From contig JAMZAV010001810.1 of the NCBI GenBank assembly GCA_024449915.1, forward strand, positions 1 to 64,000: 64,000 bases of DNA, written 5' to 3'. Within the stretch, counting starts at the first letter, position 1. Every line of letters starts with the position of its first letter. The notes beneath the pieces were generated by a model. That model was not told the DNA's origin. It worked only from the letters and a program-made list of their open reading frames with translations, and did no database searches. The DNA comes from Sweltsa coloradensis (lineage: Eukaryota; Arthropoda; Insecta; Plecoptera; Chloroperlidae). Positions 1 through 10,804 of the stretch are shown here, one piece after another. The position numbers and the translations under genes were made by a program.

Positions 1-67
1 AACATTGACAATATTATTATTATTATTTATTATACATTGACAACAGGACTCTTGTCCCACGAGTGCA

Positions 68-1735
68 ATATGGGTCATTCTCAAATAAAATGACCCTTGT
101 GCTGTCCCACCTTAATATTATTTTTTTTTAGATCAATATATTGATTTGCATAAATTTTGGTTGTACATTTTCAGAATACTTATAGTTTTTATTAGCTCCA
201 TGAATTTTTGCACTTCTATCTTGTAAGGCCGATCTTTAATTCACTATTACGTAATGCAAAATGTGCTAAAACCTTTGTCCCTCTATCCACAAAACCAGAA
301 GTGTTTCAGTAAGCTGTTTGGATTTTTCACTTAATACTATTTTAATCCCTTGGTGAAAATGAAAGCAGAAATAATAATTAAGTAATCGATGTTTAAGGAC
401 ATTTTTATATAATAACATTTTCCAAGAAATATCAAGTAAGGAGTGTTCGTCCCCACTGTGGTAATAATATTGATGTTCATGACCGTTACCGTGCAAAAAA
501 TAAATAAAAATAAAGTGTAGAAGGCAGTGGATCAATGAAGAAGAACAAGAACAAGAGTCCATGATATGACACCATTGAAGTTTGTTTGATTTTCAATGAT
601 ATCTGTTAAAATTGAGAAGGGAACAAATAAACGGCGAGTATTTTAATTATTGGTCATGAATGTTACCAAGTTAAGATCATTAATTTTAATTTTATCTTTG
701 ATTAAACACTATAATTACATACATACAATCAAATTCCAAATCCTAGAAAACACAACCCTACTTTTATGCACATGACATTTGTACTGATATTTATTTATGA
801 ATATAAAAATGTCATGACCGTTACTTGTCAGGTATGTTACTTTCAAAAAGTAACATTACCAAGGGCATCGTGGATACTGCATTAATTTCCTGCAACTGTA
901 GATGTGTTTGAAGGGAGAGGTTGTAATTCATTGCCATAACTCAAAAGTAACAAAACACTTGTTTTATTGATTTTCAGTGATCACATTGTCAAGAATGTTA
1001 CTTTTGTCAAGACCGTTACCCGTAGTGTCTCTTTACTTTAATTAAACTCAACACAAACTTGTTGGATTAGATGGATTTTATCTTTAGGTTGACTGATTTG
1101 TACACTAACAAGAAACATGATCTTAGAAAACAATTATTACTGTAAGAAAAGTAAACTTTTTGTCAAGACTGTAACAGTCTTGACAAAAAAGTCAACACCG
1201 TTACCCGAGCTAATTATAAATTAAGTCTTAAAGTTTAAAATAACTGAATCACATTTTTAATCTTATTTATAATATTAATACTTCATTGCTAACAGTGATC
1301 TTGATAAAATTTGATTTGCCATTTGTCATTATTAGTAAGTTTATTACCAGGTTTTGAAATTTGAGTAACATTCTGACATTTTGGTATTATAAAAAGTGAT
1401 TAAAATAAAAATGTATATTTTATGAATGTATTAGTTTTGTGTGATAATGTAACTAAAAACTATTGTGCACATGAATATTGATTTAATAAATAACTTCTTA
1501 CGTCAATTGTCACTTTTATGTCCCGGTAACAGTCATGACATTTTCGTACACTTGGATTGATGAAAATGCTTGTATGTAAAACATGTTTGTTTTTTTAGAT
1601 AAACCCTTTTATGGCGGTAAGAAACAAATTTATTGGATAATGTACTGTTAAAGGAGGCAATCCAATTTTATGTTCTAATCATTTCTTGAAAGCATTTTTT
1701 TCAATATGGTCATTACGTTTGAGAATGACCCATAT
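68..1735. mobile_element. TIR-bounded non-autonomous element with iterated internal motif
   Basis: The left end reads ATATGGGTCATTCTCAAA at 68-85, followed by TGACCC. The reverse complement of 1704-1735 begins with the same 18 bases and also runs into a TGACC block, giving terminal inverted repeats of about 29 bp. The 1.67-kb interior has no coding ORF. It carries many variants of the word GTCATGACCGTTACC in both orientations, near 476, 651, 812, 987, 1005, 1160, 1185 and 1525. Subterminal iterations of this kind are usual transposase-binding arrays in cut-and-paste elements. No target-site duplication is clear and I cannot assign a superfamily. Confidence 0.55.
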
Positions 1736-1817
1736 AATAGATTGGTTCAACTAAAACTAAACTAAGAACTAGAACTATATTCTAAAATAAGTGTAACATA
1801 TTATGCGTGAGTGTGTC

Positions 1818-2042
1818 TATGTATGTATGCGTTTGTGTATGTATGTATGTATGTATGTATGTATGTATGTATGTATGTATGTATTATGTATGTATGTATG
1901 TATGTATGTATGTATGTATGTATGTATGTATGTATGTATGTATGTATGTATGTATGTATGTATGTATGTATGTATGTATGTATGTATGTATGTATGTATG
2001 TATGTATGTGTGTAGTGTTGTATGTACGTATGTATGTATGTG
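1818..2042. repeat. (TATG)n microsatellite
   Basis: An almost pure TATG tetranucleotide tract of about 220 bp, broken once near 1884 and degenerate at both ends. Its length is not a multiple of three and it has no stops, so it opens long spurious reading frames on both strands. Confidence 0.97.
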
Positions 2043-3324
2043 TGGTTACTGAGTGTGTTGAACGAGTTTTGGATACGATTTATACATGAATATTTATGGA
2101 TGTCAATGCGACTCCTCGGTATGTAAAATGTACAGTTTTTTCTAGTCGATCTCGAGGGCACGTGATAATTAACATATTCTATGAGATTGGTATCTGTTTG
2201 TTACTATCTAATGTTACTTGGTGTTATGAATCAAGTTTGACACCAATTTAATTTTGAAGCACTTTAACGATCTTCTCGAGTATTACCGTCATAAACTGAA
2301 AAACACTAGATTTGATATTTTCGCGCTAATTTGCACGAAATTAAGCTATTTTTACAATTTAGAAAATGCGTATTCAATAAAGTTTGAGAAAATTTAAAAT
2401 CCAAAGCTTATATTTGTACTATAATGCCATAACAAACATAACATTGAAAACAAAATTTGAGCATTTTATAAAACAAATTAATTTAAAAAATTTTTTAAGT
2501 ACTATTTTGCAGGAACCTTATCTCCCAAAAACTTAAAAATATTGCTTAGTGAAATTTTACTAAAAGATTTTATTAAGAGAAAAAAAATAAGAATTGTTTT
2601 TCCTGCAATTTTTTTCGTTTGGCGGTACAAATCGGTAAAATTTGCAGGAAAGACAATTGTAAGATTTTTTTTTTTCTTTTAGTCAGCCTCTAGAAATCCA
2701 GTTGAAAATGTCACAAAAACACAACTACCTACGTTCAATGGTGTGCTTGGGCGAATTGAAGATTGAAGTTATTTTGAAGAGGCGATATTTGACGTGTGCC
2801 GGATCAGAAAAATGTGAAAAAAATAGTTTTGATTTTCTACCAGTTCTAGGTTTCAAAGCCATTCACTATATTTTGACTTGGTAGCATGTTTCGGTAAATA
2901 GAAAAACGCGGTCGAATAGCCAGTTGGTCTTAGTTATAATTGGATACAAGTGAATGTAATTTCTCAATTTCATTTATCGGGAAACACTACTTTATGATTT
3001 CCATTAAAGTGAATGTAAGTTTTATTTTCTTAAATATATTTATTTTTAGAAGTTCTCCCATAGCAGTACGGCAAAAATATTACATTTCCCGAAAATATAA
3101 CAATACCAAATGCAAATATGATACAGAAGTACATCGTACCAAAATTTCAGATTGTTAAGTTCATTGTAGTGTAGTGTCCCTTTTTAAACAATTGTGCTCA
3201 ACAAAACATGAGCGTTTAAATTCCTGAAAAATTATAATGTTCATTTTTGTTCTATTTGCGGTAAAATGGTAGGTTCTAGAACAAATTTCACGATTTTCGA
3301 AATCGACTTTTCTAGAAGAACGCA
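2043..3324. other. AT-rich stretch with no recognised feature
   Basis: AT-rich DNA with homopolymer runs. I see no ORF with family resemblance, no tRNA-like box and no repeat shared with the rest of the window. Confidence 0.6.
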
Positions 3325-3890
3325 TAACCTGAAGAGAAGATTTCACTGACCCCCAAAAAATTTAGCTCGGATGTTTTTTTTGTCTGTTTGTTTGCTCTCT
3401 ACCGGGCAAACAGCATATCCGATATTGATGAAAATTGGAGGGGACCTTCGAAATCTCTGAACTAAGAGGTGTATTGTTTTTTGGTACAATCGAAGAAATT
3501 TTTCTCGTGAATATCTTACTTTTACGATTTTTTCGATTTTTTGTGCGATATTTTCGTGTCATTTGGGCCAATTCTGACCAAACGGGTAGGGCTACAAGGT
3601 TCATATTATACACGGATGGACATTTAGGTTATGGTGATGTAGTACCTTTTGAAAGAAAAAGTTAGCCAGAATCCATAGAAATAAAGCTTTAAATATAAGT
3701 TTTTTTATTTTTTTTACGGTAAATAATAACAATTGACAAGTAACAATAGAAACTTGACAACAATCACCTACAATGTGTAGGCAGCAAAACAAAGCACTTG
3801 CAAAAGTAAATATATCCCACGCAAACTACAAACTTTAAAAAAAGCTCATTTATCAACGCGACTAAAAAAAGCGTTTGCGAAGCTTCCTGG
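3325..3890 (+). mobile_element. Helentron-like family A, copy 1 (diverged 3' end)
   Basis: This copy shares its body with the copies at 9757 and 13893: a TTTAGCTCGG block, ACCGGGCAAAC, ACCAAACGGGT, and the GTAACAATAGAAACTTGACA stretch. The 3' end has the subterminal GCTCAT, then an AACGC/GCGTT hairpin, but finishes TTCCTGG instead of TTCCTAG and has an A-rich loop. The 5' terminus is eroded: GAAGAGAAGATTTCAC is recognisable but the GGATGAGCG start is not. Confidence 0.7.
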
Positions 3891-3917
3891 TCTTTACATA
3901 AACCATCAGGGTTAGGC

Positions 3918-3943
3918 CAGAGTCGATAAAGTATCGACTCTAG
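3918..3943. repeat. Short palindrome matching a hAT-like TIR
   Basis: AGAGTCGATA, a 3-bp spacer, then TATCGACTCT. The left arm with its preceding C equals the first bases (CAGAGTCGATAAAG) of the insertion at 31153-31899. It may be a relic made of the two ends of that family. Confidence 0.4.
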
Positions 3944-4770
3944 CTAGGCGGAGGCCTATAAAAATAAAACAAAAACTGGTTCTAGACACAGTCACACAGA
4001 TAGCTCATTATCTGTTACAAAGATGCGATGCATTTCCTTAGCATTGTTTGTTATTCGTAGTTTTTTTTTTATCGCTATTATGTTGAAAGTTTATCTCTGA
4101 CGCGCTTTTTGCAACTTTTGTTACAAAGAGTTAAGTGAGACATCCGGTTGTCACTTATGTGTGACTAGGCAATTAACACGATAATCCGAGTCCGTGCTTC
4201 TCGGCTAAACTTGGCGGCGAAAATAAAAATTAGCCACTCACCAGGCCCCCCAGTGGCGTAACTACGGGGGGGGGGGAGAGACTGCCCCCAAATTTGGTCA
4301 GAGAGGGACGAGGGGTGGCACAATTTTCATTTGACACATGAAGCATTTGTTGAGATATTATATAAATATTAATATGTTTTTCTTATTTGGCTATTTTTTC
4401 ACACATCTTTTATAAGATTTATGTTTTAAAAAAAAAATCGTCAAAATACTCCTATCCATCTCTTGGAATCGAAAAGTTTTCCGGGGCTGTGCGACTCGGA
4501 CCTGAAAACACTGGGGGACGCCCCCCCCCCAGTCCCTAACCCAGAAAAGAGCGTATACCCGTAAATTATTTTGGATTAAACACCACAGACTGTACCCACA
4601 AACCCCTTTCACTAATTGTGCTGATCATTGATCTTTGGAGGTTTCAAAAAATGTTCAACCCGGGGGGGGGGGGGGGCGAAAAACAAAGGATAGGTACGCC
4701 ACCGCGCACTACGCGAACACTGTTGACCAGTCGCGTTGAAGGATGAGCTTTTTGTTGACTGTCTGATCTG
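3944..4770. other. Mixed stretch with hAT-like end and G/C homopolymers
   Basis: At 4252 the word CAGTGGCGTAACTACGGGGG has the form often seen at hAT-type termini (5' CAGTG), but I find no partner end nearby. Long G or C runs occur at 4265-4276, 4520-4530 and 4662-4675. Around 4705-4755 there is a piece resembling the reversed 3' end of the Helentron-like family (CGCGTTGAAGGATGAGC). No coding evidence. Confidence 0.4.
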
Positions 4771-5057
4771 CGCGCGGGGACTCTGACTCGGAAGGTCCCC
4801 GGTTCAAATCCCGTCGAGACCGGCAAACCTTACGTATACACTAATTGAATCCCCCTTTGATAATGTGGTCGTCACAATGTGGTGTTACAAATATATTTAA
4901 ATATTCAAACTTACTTCTGAATTTCGAACACTCAGATTTCCCGAATGTCATCGATTTTTGCACCCTGATGTGGCTATTCTGACAGTGTTGATTTGATTGA
5001 TTGGATATTGCTTAACGTCTCATATTAATGCACTTTGGCTATTCGAGACGATGAGGT
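4771..5057. mobile_element. tRNA-derived SINE fragment (family S2) and V-type SINE/LINE 3' tail
   Basis: Positions 4780-4825 contain a tRNA-like segment with a B-box-like GGTTCAAATCC and the words CCGTCGAGACCGGC, shared with 24432-24500. At 4975-5057, on the minus strand, lies the tail CTCGAATAGCC...GACGTTAAGCAATATCC followed by ATCAATCAA. The same tail occurs at 25700 and 36818. Whether the two parts belong to one SINE insertion is not certain. Confidence 0.5.
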
Positions 5058-6050
5058 GTGATAGATGAGGATGAAGTATGAACAGAAGGGAGGAGGGGAA
5101 ACCCGGTACCGGCACGTAGCCTACTCCAGTTAAATTAGTCATCTTTGATGTAATTTTTCTCGGGAATGGTTATTGCTATTGATATAATATTTTGGAGGTT
5201 AATGATACAACATTAGATTTTTTTAAAATATGATCAAACATTAACTAATAATGTATAATAATAACATAAATATATCCACATTTTCACATGCTTCACAATT
5301 AATATTAATTATTCAAAAAGGGATATTTAAATTATGTTCCAATAGAGTTTTGCTGTACCTGTGTAAACATATCCTGGAAATTTTATCACTTCCTACTAAG
5401 CTCATTTTTAGAAAAGGTACATTGAGTTGAGAAAACATAAGTTCTGAGATAATCGTAGTTAAAGTTTTAAGTTGTAAATATAGCCAATATGGGAGGCCTA
5501 GTGATGGGAATTTTCATTAAAATGTTATTTATTAAATTTTTCGCGAAAAATCTCAAAACCATTCATTAAATTAAATATCAACAAAAATTAAAATATTCTT
5601 TATTATTATTCTTCAATGATCATGTGTACAATCATTAGGAATATGGTAGGTAACTACAACTCTTGAAAACCTTGAATAGTCTTTTAAAAAAATCTAAAAG
5701 GTCAGGGAAATGAGTTATATGCTGGCTCATGGGTGCCGGGAGGGGGGGGGAGGGGGAGCGCTTGCTCCCCTGGATTTCTGGAAGAATTAAATTTTGGTAC
5801 TTGTTCATTACGGGGGCCCCCCAATTTTTTGTTGATTGGTCCCCCCCCATTGTCGTTTTTTTTACTTATTTCTGTTTACAATAAATAATTACAACTTGCG
5901 AGGAGTTGAATATTACTCTTGACAGTGAACTTGACTCACACGTTCAACGTTACTCAGGCGAGTACAGTCCATTGGAACACGTAGGCCTACATGAGAGCAG
6001 TCGTCGCCGTGCAGCTGACATTGACGTTCACGGACACCAAATTAACCTTC
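5058..6050. other. AT-rich stretch with no recognised gene
   Basis: AT-rich sequence with G-runs at 5741-5756 and C-runs near 5840. Nothing recognisable is coded. Confidence 0.5.
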
Positions 6051-6134
6051 AAAACCTTTAACGTCGCTATTTTGAACGAAAGTACTTTTCCATTGACAGT
6101 CCTTTTTATTAAAAATAGCGACGTTAAAGGTTTT
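6051..6134. repeat. Perfect 23-bp inverted repeat
   Basis: Arms at 6051-6073 and 6112-6134 (ends AAAACCTTTAACG and CGTTAAAGGTTTT) are exact reverse complements separated by 38 bp. It could be a MITE remnant or hairpin; no flanking duplication was seen. Confidence 0.75.
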
Positions 6135-7260
6135 TTTTTTTAAGTATGTTGGCGTAGGCCGTGTCACTCCTGGCGCAAAGTATGTAGCCGGAAAGGATGT
6201 ACCTCCGGAAACTCAGAAAGAATAGAGGTACCTAACCTCCTGAAACTCAGATGGAGTAGATGTACCTAGTAGTTATGATTGTCTAATGATATGTTTTTAC
6301 TGAATTTTTACAGTTTGTGGAGGGGGTCCCGTTAATAAACAAGTACCTAAATTTTATTAATACGCGGTTTTTCCAAAATGATCGTTTTACGAAACCGAAA
6401 TCTAATTTTATTTTGTAATATTTATGTTTGATTGTTGGGAGTTAATGGACTTGTCCCGCTGGCACAATATCTTCATCGGCTTAGGACCTTTTCAAGGGCT
6501 GTTTGGCTTTTAAAAAATTTTTGCCGTTATTTAGGACAAGTCTCCCTTTTAAAACGCTTTTTTAGGCCACCAAACTTTAAGCCGCCTCAAAAAATTCGCG
6601 CCTCCGGCGGATAGGGCCTTGCCCCAGACCCCGGCTATTCCACGTAGACTCATATAAAATTTTCCGCCCGGTTTGGCTTCAAACAAAGGTAAGAACGAAA
6701 TCTTGCCAGAAGCCCCCCCCCCCCCCTCCTTGAGAAAATCCTGGCGGCGCCCATGGCTGGAATGTCCTTATTTTCTCTCCAAAATCCATTAAACTCAACA
6801 AATCAAATCTGTAAAATAAAAAAAAATTCCGGGAGCAAGCTCCCGGACCCCCATGCCGTCATTGCTACAAATCGTAACGTATGAGAAGCAAAAATAGTAA
6901 TTATTTTCTCAAGCAGCCAAATTTATAATGTAGAAAAGTTCTCTATGTGGAAAACCTGGAAAAGTATAAGGAAATGTTATAACCTAAAATAAAGCGACCC
7001 TGACTGACAATGTTGGCTTTATTACGCATTTTAAAATGATTGGATAGTGATCTGCTCCTGCCATATAATATAAAAAGCAATATAGGGACCTCCATAGACC
7101 AAAAACGGTCATCCTTTGACGCGAATAGTTTTTTTCTTGAAACTAACAAGTATTTTATGCAGTTATTGATTCCAACATAATTTAATTTAGTTTAAAGGGC
7201 CCTTTGGGCCTTTCTCTATATAACCTCGCTCAATATTATAAGCCCACCATATAATTAACT
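6135..7260. other. No gene recognised; hAT-like G/C-rich end near 6710-6775
   Basis: The words CCTCCGGCGG...GCCTTGCCCCAGACCCC at 6601-6635 recur near 46030, so they belong to a repeat. A C-run at 6713-6727 followed by GGCGGCGCCCATGGCTGG looks like a transposon end. A second G-rich motif GGGAGCAAGCTCCCGG at 6832-6847 is palindromic. No coding region was found. Confidence 0.4.
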
Positions 7261-7263
7261 ATA

Positions 7264-7315
7264 GGGCCCCTTCGCGAACGCTTTTTCCAGTCGCGTTGAT
7301 GGATGAGCTTTTTTG
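7264..7315 (-). mobile_element. Solo 3' end of Helentron-like family A
   Basis: On the minus strand this reads AAAAAGCTCATCCATCAACG, then an AACGC/GCGTT hairpin, the canonical subterminal repeat plus hairpin. It lacks the rest of an element on this strand. Copy 2 begins immediately after it in the opposite orientation. Confidence 0.55.
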
Positions 7316-7351
7316 GGAAAATTTTTGTCCAATGATTACGTTTTGGAGAGC

Positions 7352-7953
7352 GTTAGCGAAGCGAAGCGAAAATCCCAATTTTTACTACCACTGGAAAAAA
7401 AAATCCGGAATTTTTTTTTTTCTTTTCTTTTTTTTTTGTATTTTTTGGGTGTCTGTTAACACGATTCCGGCTAAAACCGATACTCGATTGTGATGAAATT
7501 TTTTTGGAGGCCTTCGAAATCTCTGAACTTAGAACTGCCACGTTTTTTTAGCGCAATCGGGAAATTTTTTCTCATAAAAAACGCAATTTTACGATTTTTT
7601 TCGAATTTTAAAACATTTCTTCGACTTATAACTCCTACATGCTTTATCCGATTGTAATGATTTTTTCACAGAACCTTTATTTTATGAATTAAGATATTTG
7701 TGTAAAATTTGAGCGCAATCGAAAAACTATTTCTTATGAAAATTTCATTTTTACGATTTTTTTCTTTTTTTAAAAATTACGATTAATTAAAAAAAATAAA
7801 GTTAATTTATTATTTAATTTCATTTATTTAAAAAAAATCTTCGACTAATTAATGATTTTTCACAGAACAACAGAAAATTCGCATAACACATGGCAGCTCA
7901 ATGCACCAATTACGCTCATCCAACAACTCGGCGGGACTTAAGCGATTTCCTAG
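7352..7953 (+). mobile_element. Helentron-like family A, copy 2 (ATTCCGG body type)
   Basis: The 5' part, AGCGAAGCGAAGCG, then an AAATCCGGAA block, an ACGATTCCGGCTAAAACCGA block and repeated TTTACGATTTTTT blocks. The 3' end is CGCTCATCCAACAA, then CTCGGCGGGACTTAAGCG and TTTCCTAG, flanked by T. Related to the copies at 22240, 22570, 33313 and 40977. It has no protein-coding frame; the apparent short ORFs run through T-rich tracts. Confidence 0.75.
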
Positions 7954-7989
7954 TTATGTGGAATCTCCTTACTTTTTCTATAGTTACTT

Positions 7990-8621
7990 GATATTACTGG
8001 TTCATTATACACCTGTAAAAGGCTTACATTAAAACCTTTATTTCTATGAATTTTGACCAACTTTTTCAACTTTTTCTTTCAAGAGGCACTACATCACCAT
8101 AATCTTTATGTAAAATATGAACGTTGTAGCCCCACCCGTTTGGTCAGAATCGGGCCCAAATATCACGCAAATATCGTATTAAATACCGGAGGAAAAATCG
8201 TGAAAGTACGATTTCTATAAGAAATATTTTTTAAAATGTCTCTAAAATCATAACATATATAATTTCAGTGATTTTATACGTTCTTATAAAGTTTCATCAA
8301 TATCGGAGTAGCTGTTTGCCAAATATCACGAAAATGTCGCACTAAAAATCGAAAAAAATCGTAAAAGTACGATATTTATGAGAAATATTCCTTCGATTGT
8401 ACCCAAAAACAATACAGCTCTAAGTTTAGAGAAGATTTCGAAGGTCCCCTCCAATTTTCATCAAGATCGCATATGCCGTTGCCCGGTAGAGAGCGAACAA
8501 ACAGACAAAAAAACTAACAAAAACAAAACACCCGAGCTATTTTTCTTGGGGTAACGTAAGTAAAAACAAAAAAAACAAAAAAACACAAAGTCAAATTGAA
8601 GTCTTCGCTTTGCTCATCCAA
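7990..8621 (-). mobile_element. Helentron-like family A, copy 3 (ACCGGGCAAAC body type, 3' truncated)
   Basis: Reading on the minus strand, the element starts TTGGATGAGCAAAGCGAAG and continues through the TAGCTCGGGTG and ACCGGGCAAC blocks to the ATTCTGACCAAACGGGT block. The 3' hairpin and CTAG are absent; the sequence breaks off near 7990, just after copy 2. Confidence 0.7.
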
Positions 8622-8759
8622 TTAATACTCTTTATATTATATTAATTTATTAATTTATGATATTATTATTACCTATTTATAATAATATTAATATTTTATT
8701 TTAACTAATTGATTAATACTCTGTTACTCACTCTTCTTTTACCTAATCATAAGGATATT

Positions 8760-8857
8760 TCTATATTGTATATATACATATATGTGACGATGCCTATATT
8801 TGTATCTTGTACGAATCGACTGGCAAATAAAACTTTACTTTACTTTACTTTACTTAT
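8760..8857 (+). mobile_element. LINE/SINE 3' end with (TTTAC)n tail
   Basis: A short unique segment ends GGCAAATAAAACTTTACTTT, with an AATAAA polyadenylation signal passing straight into TTTAC repeats. This is the arrangement of a severely 5'-truncated non-LTR retroposon. Its coding part is absent, so the clade cannot be named. Confidence 0.5.
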
Positions 8858-8954
8858 GACATAATTTTATCTTATCGTTAAATGTATATATAACTTATCA
8901 CATTTTATTTATTTTCTTATTATAAATTATTATCAAATTATCAATCAATGTATT

Positions 8955-9200
8955 ATTGATTCAGAGCAATTGTCGTAAAAATTTGCCCCGACTGGGGCTC
9001 GAACCCAGAACCTCCGGCTTAACGTGCCATAGCTCTACCAATTGAGCTACCGAACCACAGAACAAATATTAACTCCATTGATATTTGTAGTGACTGTTGA
9101 CTTCCATGAACCCCAGTCGGGGCAAACTTTTACGACAACTGCTATGAATCATTAACTATGTCCTTAAAGCGGGCTTATGCTTAAAAATCTTATATTAATA
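8955..9200. mobile_element. tRNA-like foldback repeat, copy 1
   Basis: The minus strand carries a tRNA-like head: GGTAGCTCAATTGGTAGAGC (A-box region) and GGTTCGAGCCCCAGTCGGGG (B-box region). The block TGTCGTAAAAATTTGCCCCG at 8974-8993 reappears inverted at 9118-9140, so the unit folds back on itself. The anticodon stem does not pair, so this is not a working tRNA gene. Related units lie at 46405, 54830-55920 and 63657. Confidence 0.65.
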
Positions 9201-9340
9201 AATGTATTGTTATTTTTGTAATTATTATAAGGCCTAACAGTGGCGTAGTATTTTAATAATACGGTTCTAGTAAGAGAGTAAGTGTGATATCTTCGGTTTC
9301 CACGAGACCTGCGATTGCGACCAAAATAACCTTGTGTGTA

Positions 9341-9756
9341 GGCTCGTTGGTCTTGTGGTTAGCGTATCTGCTTCCAATGCAGAAGATCCAGGGTTCGATT
9401 CCCGCCAATGTCAGAAGATAGTTTTCTTCTTATTTGGACTTAAGTCCATCAGTTCTTGTCTTAGGAGTTTGTAAACGGTGATTTTGGAGCCGTCCTAGCA
9501 ACGAAGCACAAAATAAATTCAAAGTTGTTCTCAATCGGCCTTGTTGATTCTGGCGTTGATCCGCTGGTGTTCGCACTGTCCTTACCACTGATTGCTATAT
9601 TTCCTATTTAAAATATCGAACTTTGGTGGTTATCGCTCACTCGTCGATTGCGTCGGGGCCTACAGGGTTGGCTTGGTCGCTTTCATTTACTGTCCTTCAC
9701 TGAAAATCAGTTATATAACTGAGTGGGTAGACTCTAAATACAATTTATTTATTTAT
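9341..9756 (+). mobile_element. tRNA-derived SINE, family S1, full-length copy
   Basis: The head at 9344-9412 resembles tRNA-Gly(TCC): TCGTTGGTC, CTGCTTCCAATGCAG and GGGTTCGATTCCCGCC, with a pairing acceptor-like stem. The 340-bp body ends CTGAGTGGGTAGACTC and a TTTATTTATT tail. A second copy lies on the minus strand at 35864-36283, with 3' fragments at 16124 and 57864. Helentron copy 4 starts exactly in the TTTATT tail. Confidence 0.8.
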
Positions 9757-10523
9757 TGGATGAGCGAAGCGAAGACTTCAATTTCACCGACCCCCCAAAA
9801 AATTTAGCTCGGTTGTTATTTTGTTTTTTTTTGTTTGTTTTTTTTGTTTGTTTGTTTTTCCGTCTGTTTGTTCGCTCTCTACCGGGCAAACGGCATATGC
9901 GATCTTGATGAAAATTTGACACGACCTAGTTTTCTCTGAACTTAGACTTGCCACGTTTTTGGGTACAATCGAAGAAATATTTCTCATGAATATCGTACTT
10001 TTACGATTTTTTTCGATTTTTTGTGCGATATTTTCGTGCCATTTGGGCCAATTCTGACCAAACGGGTGGGGCTACAACGTTCATATTTCACATGGACATT
10101 AAGGTAATGGTGATGTATTGCTTTCTGAAAGTAAAAGTTGAAAAAGTTAGCCAGAATCGAGAGAAATAAAGCTTTTAATATACGTTTTTTGACGTTTTTC
10201 GTGCCATTTGGGCCAATTCTGACCAAACGGGTGGGGCTACAACGTTCATATTATACATGGACATTAAGGTTATGGTGATGTAGTACCTTTTGAAAGAAAA
10301 TGTTGAAAAAGCTAGCCAGAATCCATAGAAATATAGCTTTTAATGTAAGATTTTTACGTTAAATAATAACAAATTAACCAGAAACAATAGAAACTTGACA
10401 ACAATCACCTACAATGCGTCGGCAGAAAAACAAAGCACTTGCAAAAGTAAAGATATCCCACGCAAACTAAAAACTTTAAAAAAGCTCATCCATCAACGCG
10501 GCGGGACTTAAGCGTTTTCCTAG
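9757..10523 (+). mobile_element. Helentron-like family A, copy 4 (complete ends)
   Basis: Begins TGGATGAGCGAAGCGAAG and ends GCGGGACTTAAGCG then TTTTCCTAG, flanked by T on both sides. The subterminal GCTCATCC near 10486 is the inverted form of the 5' GGATGAGC. The block running from TTTTCGTGCCATTTGGGCC through the ACCAAACGGGT word is present twice (near 10032 and 10195), an internal duplication of about 165 bp. Non-coding. It is inserted in the tail of the S1 SINE. Confidence 0.85.
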
Positions 10524-10804
10524 TTATTATTTAAGCTAGTATTTTTCTGGGGTCAAGCCGCCCCCCCTCCCTTTATTTGCAAGTTCCAACCCTTAAAGGC
10601 CCCATTTAAGAAATTCTAAATTCGGGGTGGGTGGGTCCAGGTTTTAAGGCCTTGCTCCTGTCCGATGAAGGGTTCAGCGCGTCACTGGTCGCTTCAAATA
10701 CAATAATCTTCAGTTATATTAGTCATAATATAAAAAGCACGAACTCGTTAAGCTACGAAAAATACAAATAAAGTAATTTAAACCACCTTTTGACCTAATA
10801 GACC
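10524..10804. other. Unassigned sequence with G/C-rich repeat words
   Basis: Contains a C-rich run at 10560-10571 and GCGCGTCACTGG near 10676. A stretch at 10720-10790 resembles the diverged sequence near 15095. Nothing coding is visible. Confidence 0.4.

Noticed and set aside
1803..2161. Long overlapping frames rich in M-Y-V-C or H-T-Y-I
   Set aside because: Pure translation of the TATG repeat in several frames; no coding signal.
4252..6772. A single hAT element between CAGTGGCGTAACTACGGGG and GCGCCCATGGCTGG
   Set aside because: The two ends are not inverted copies of each other and no 8-bp duplication was found.
9344..9412. Functional tRNA-Gly gene
   Set aside because: The head continues into a 340-bp SINE body with a second full copy elsewhere, and the anticodon loop is shifted.
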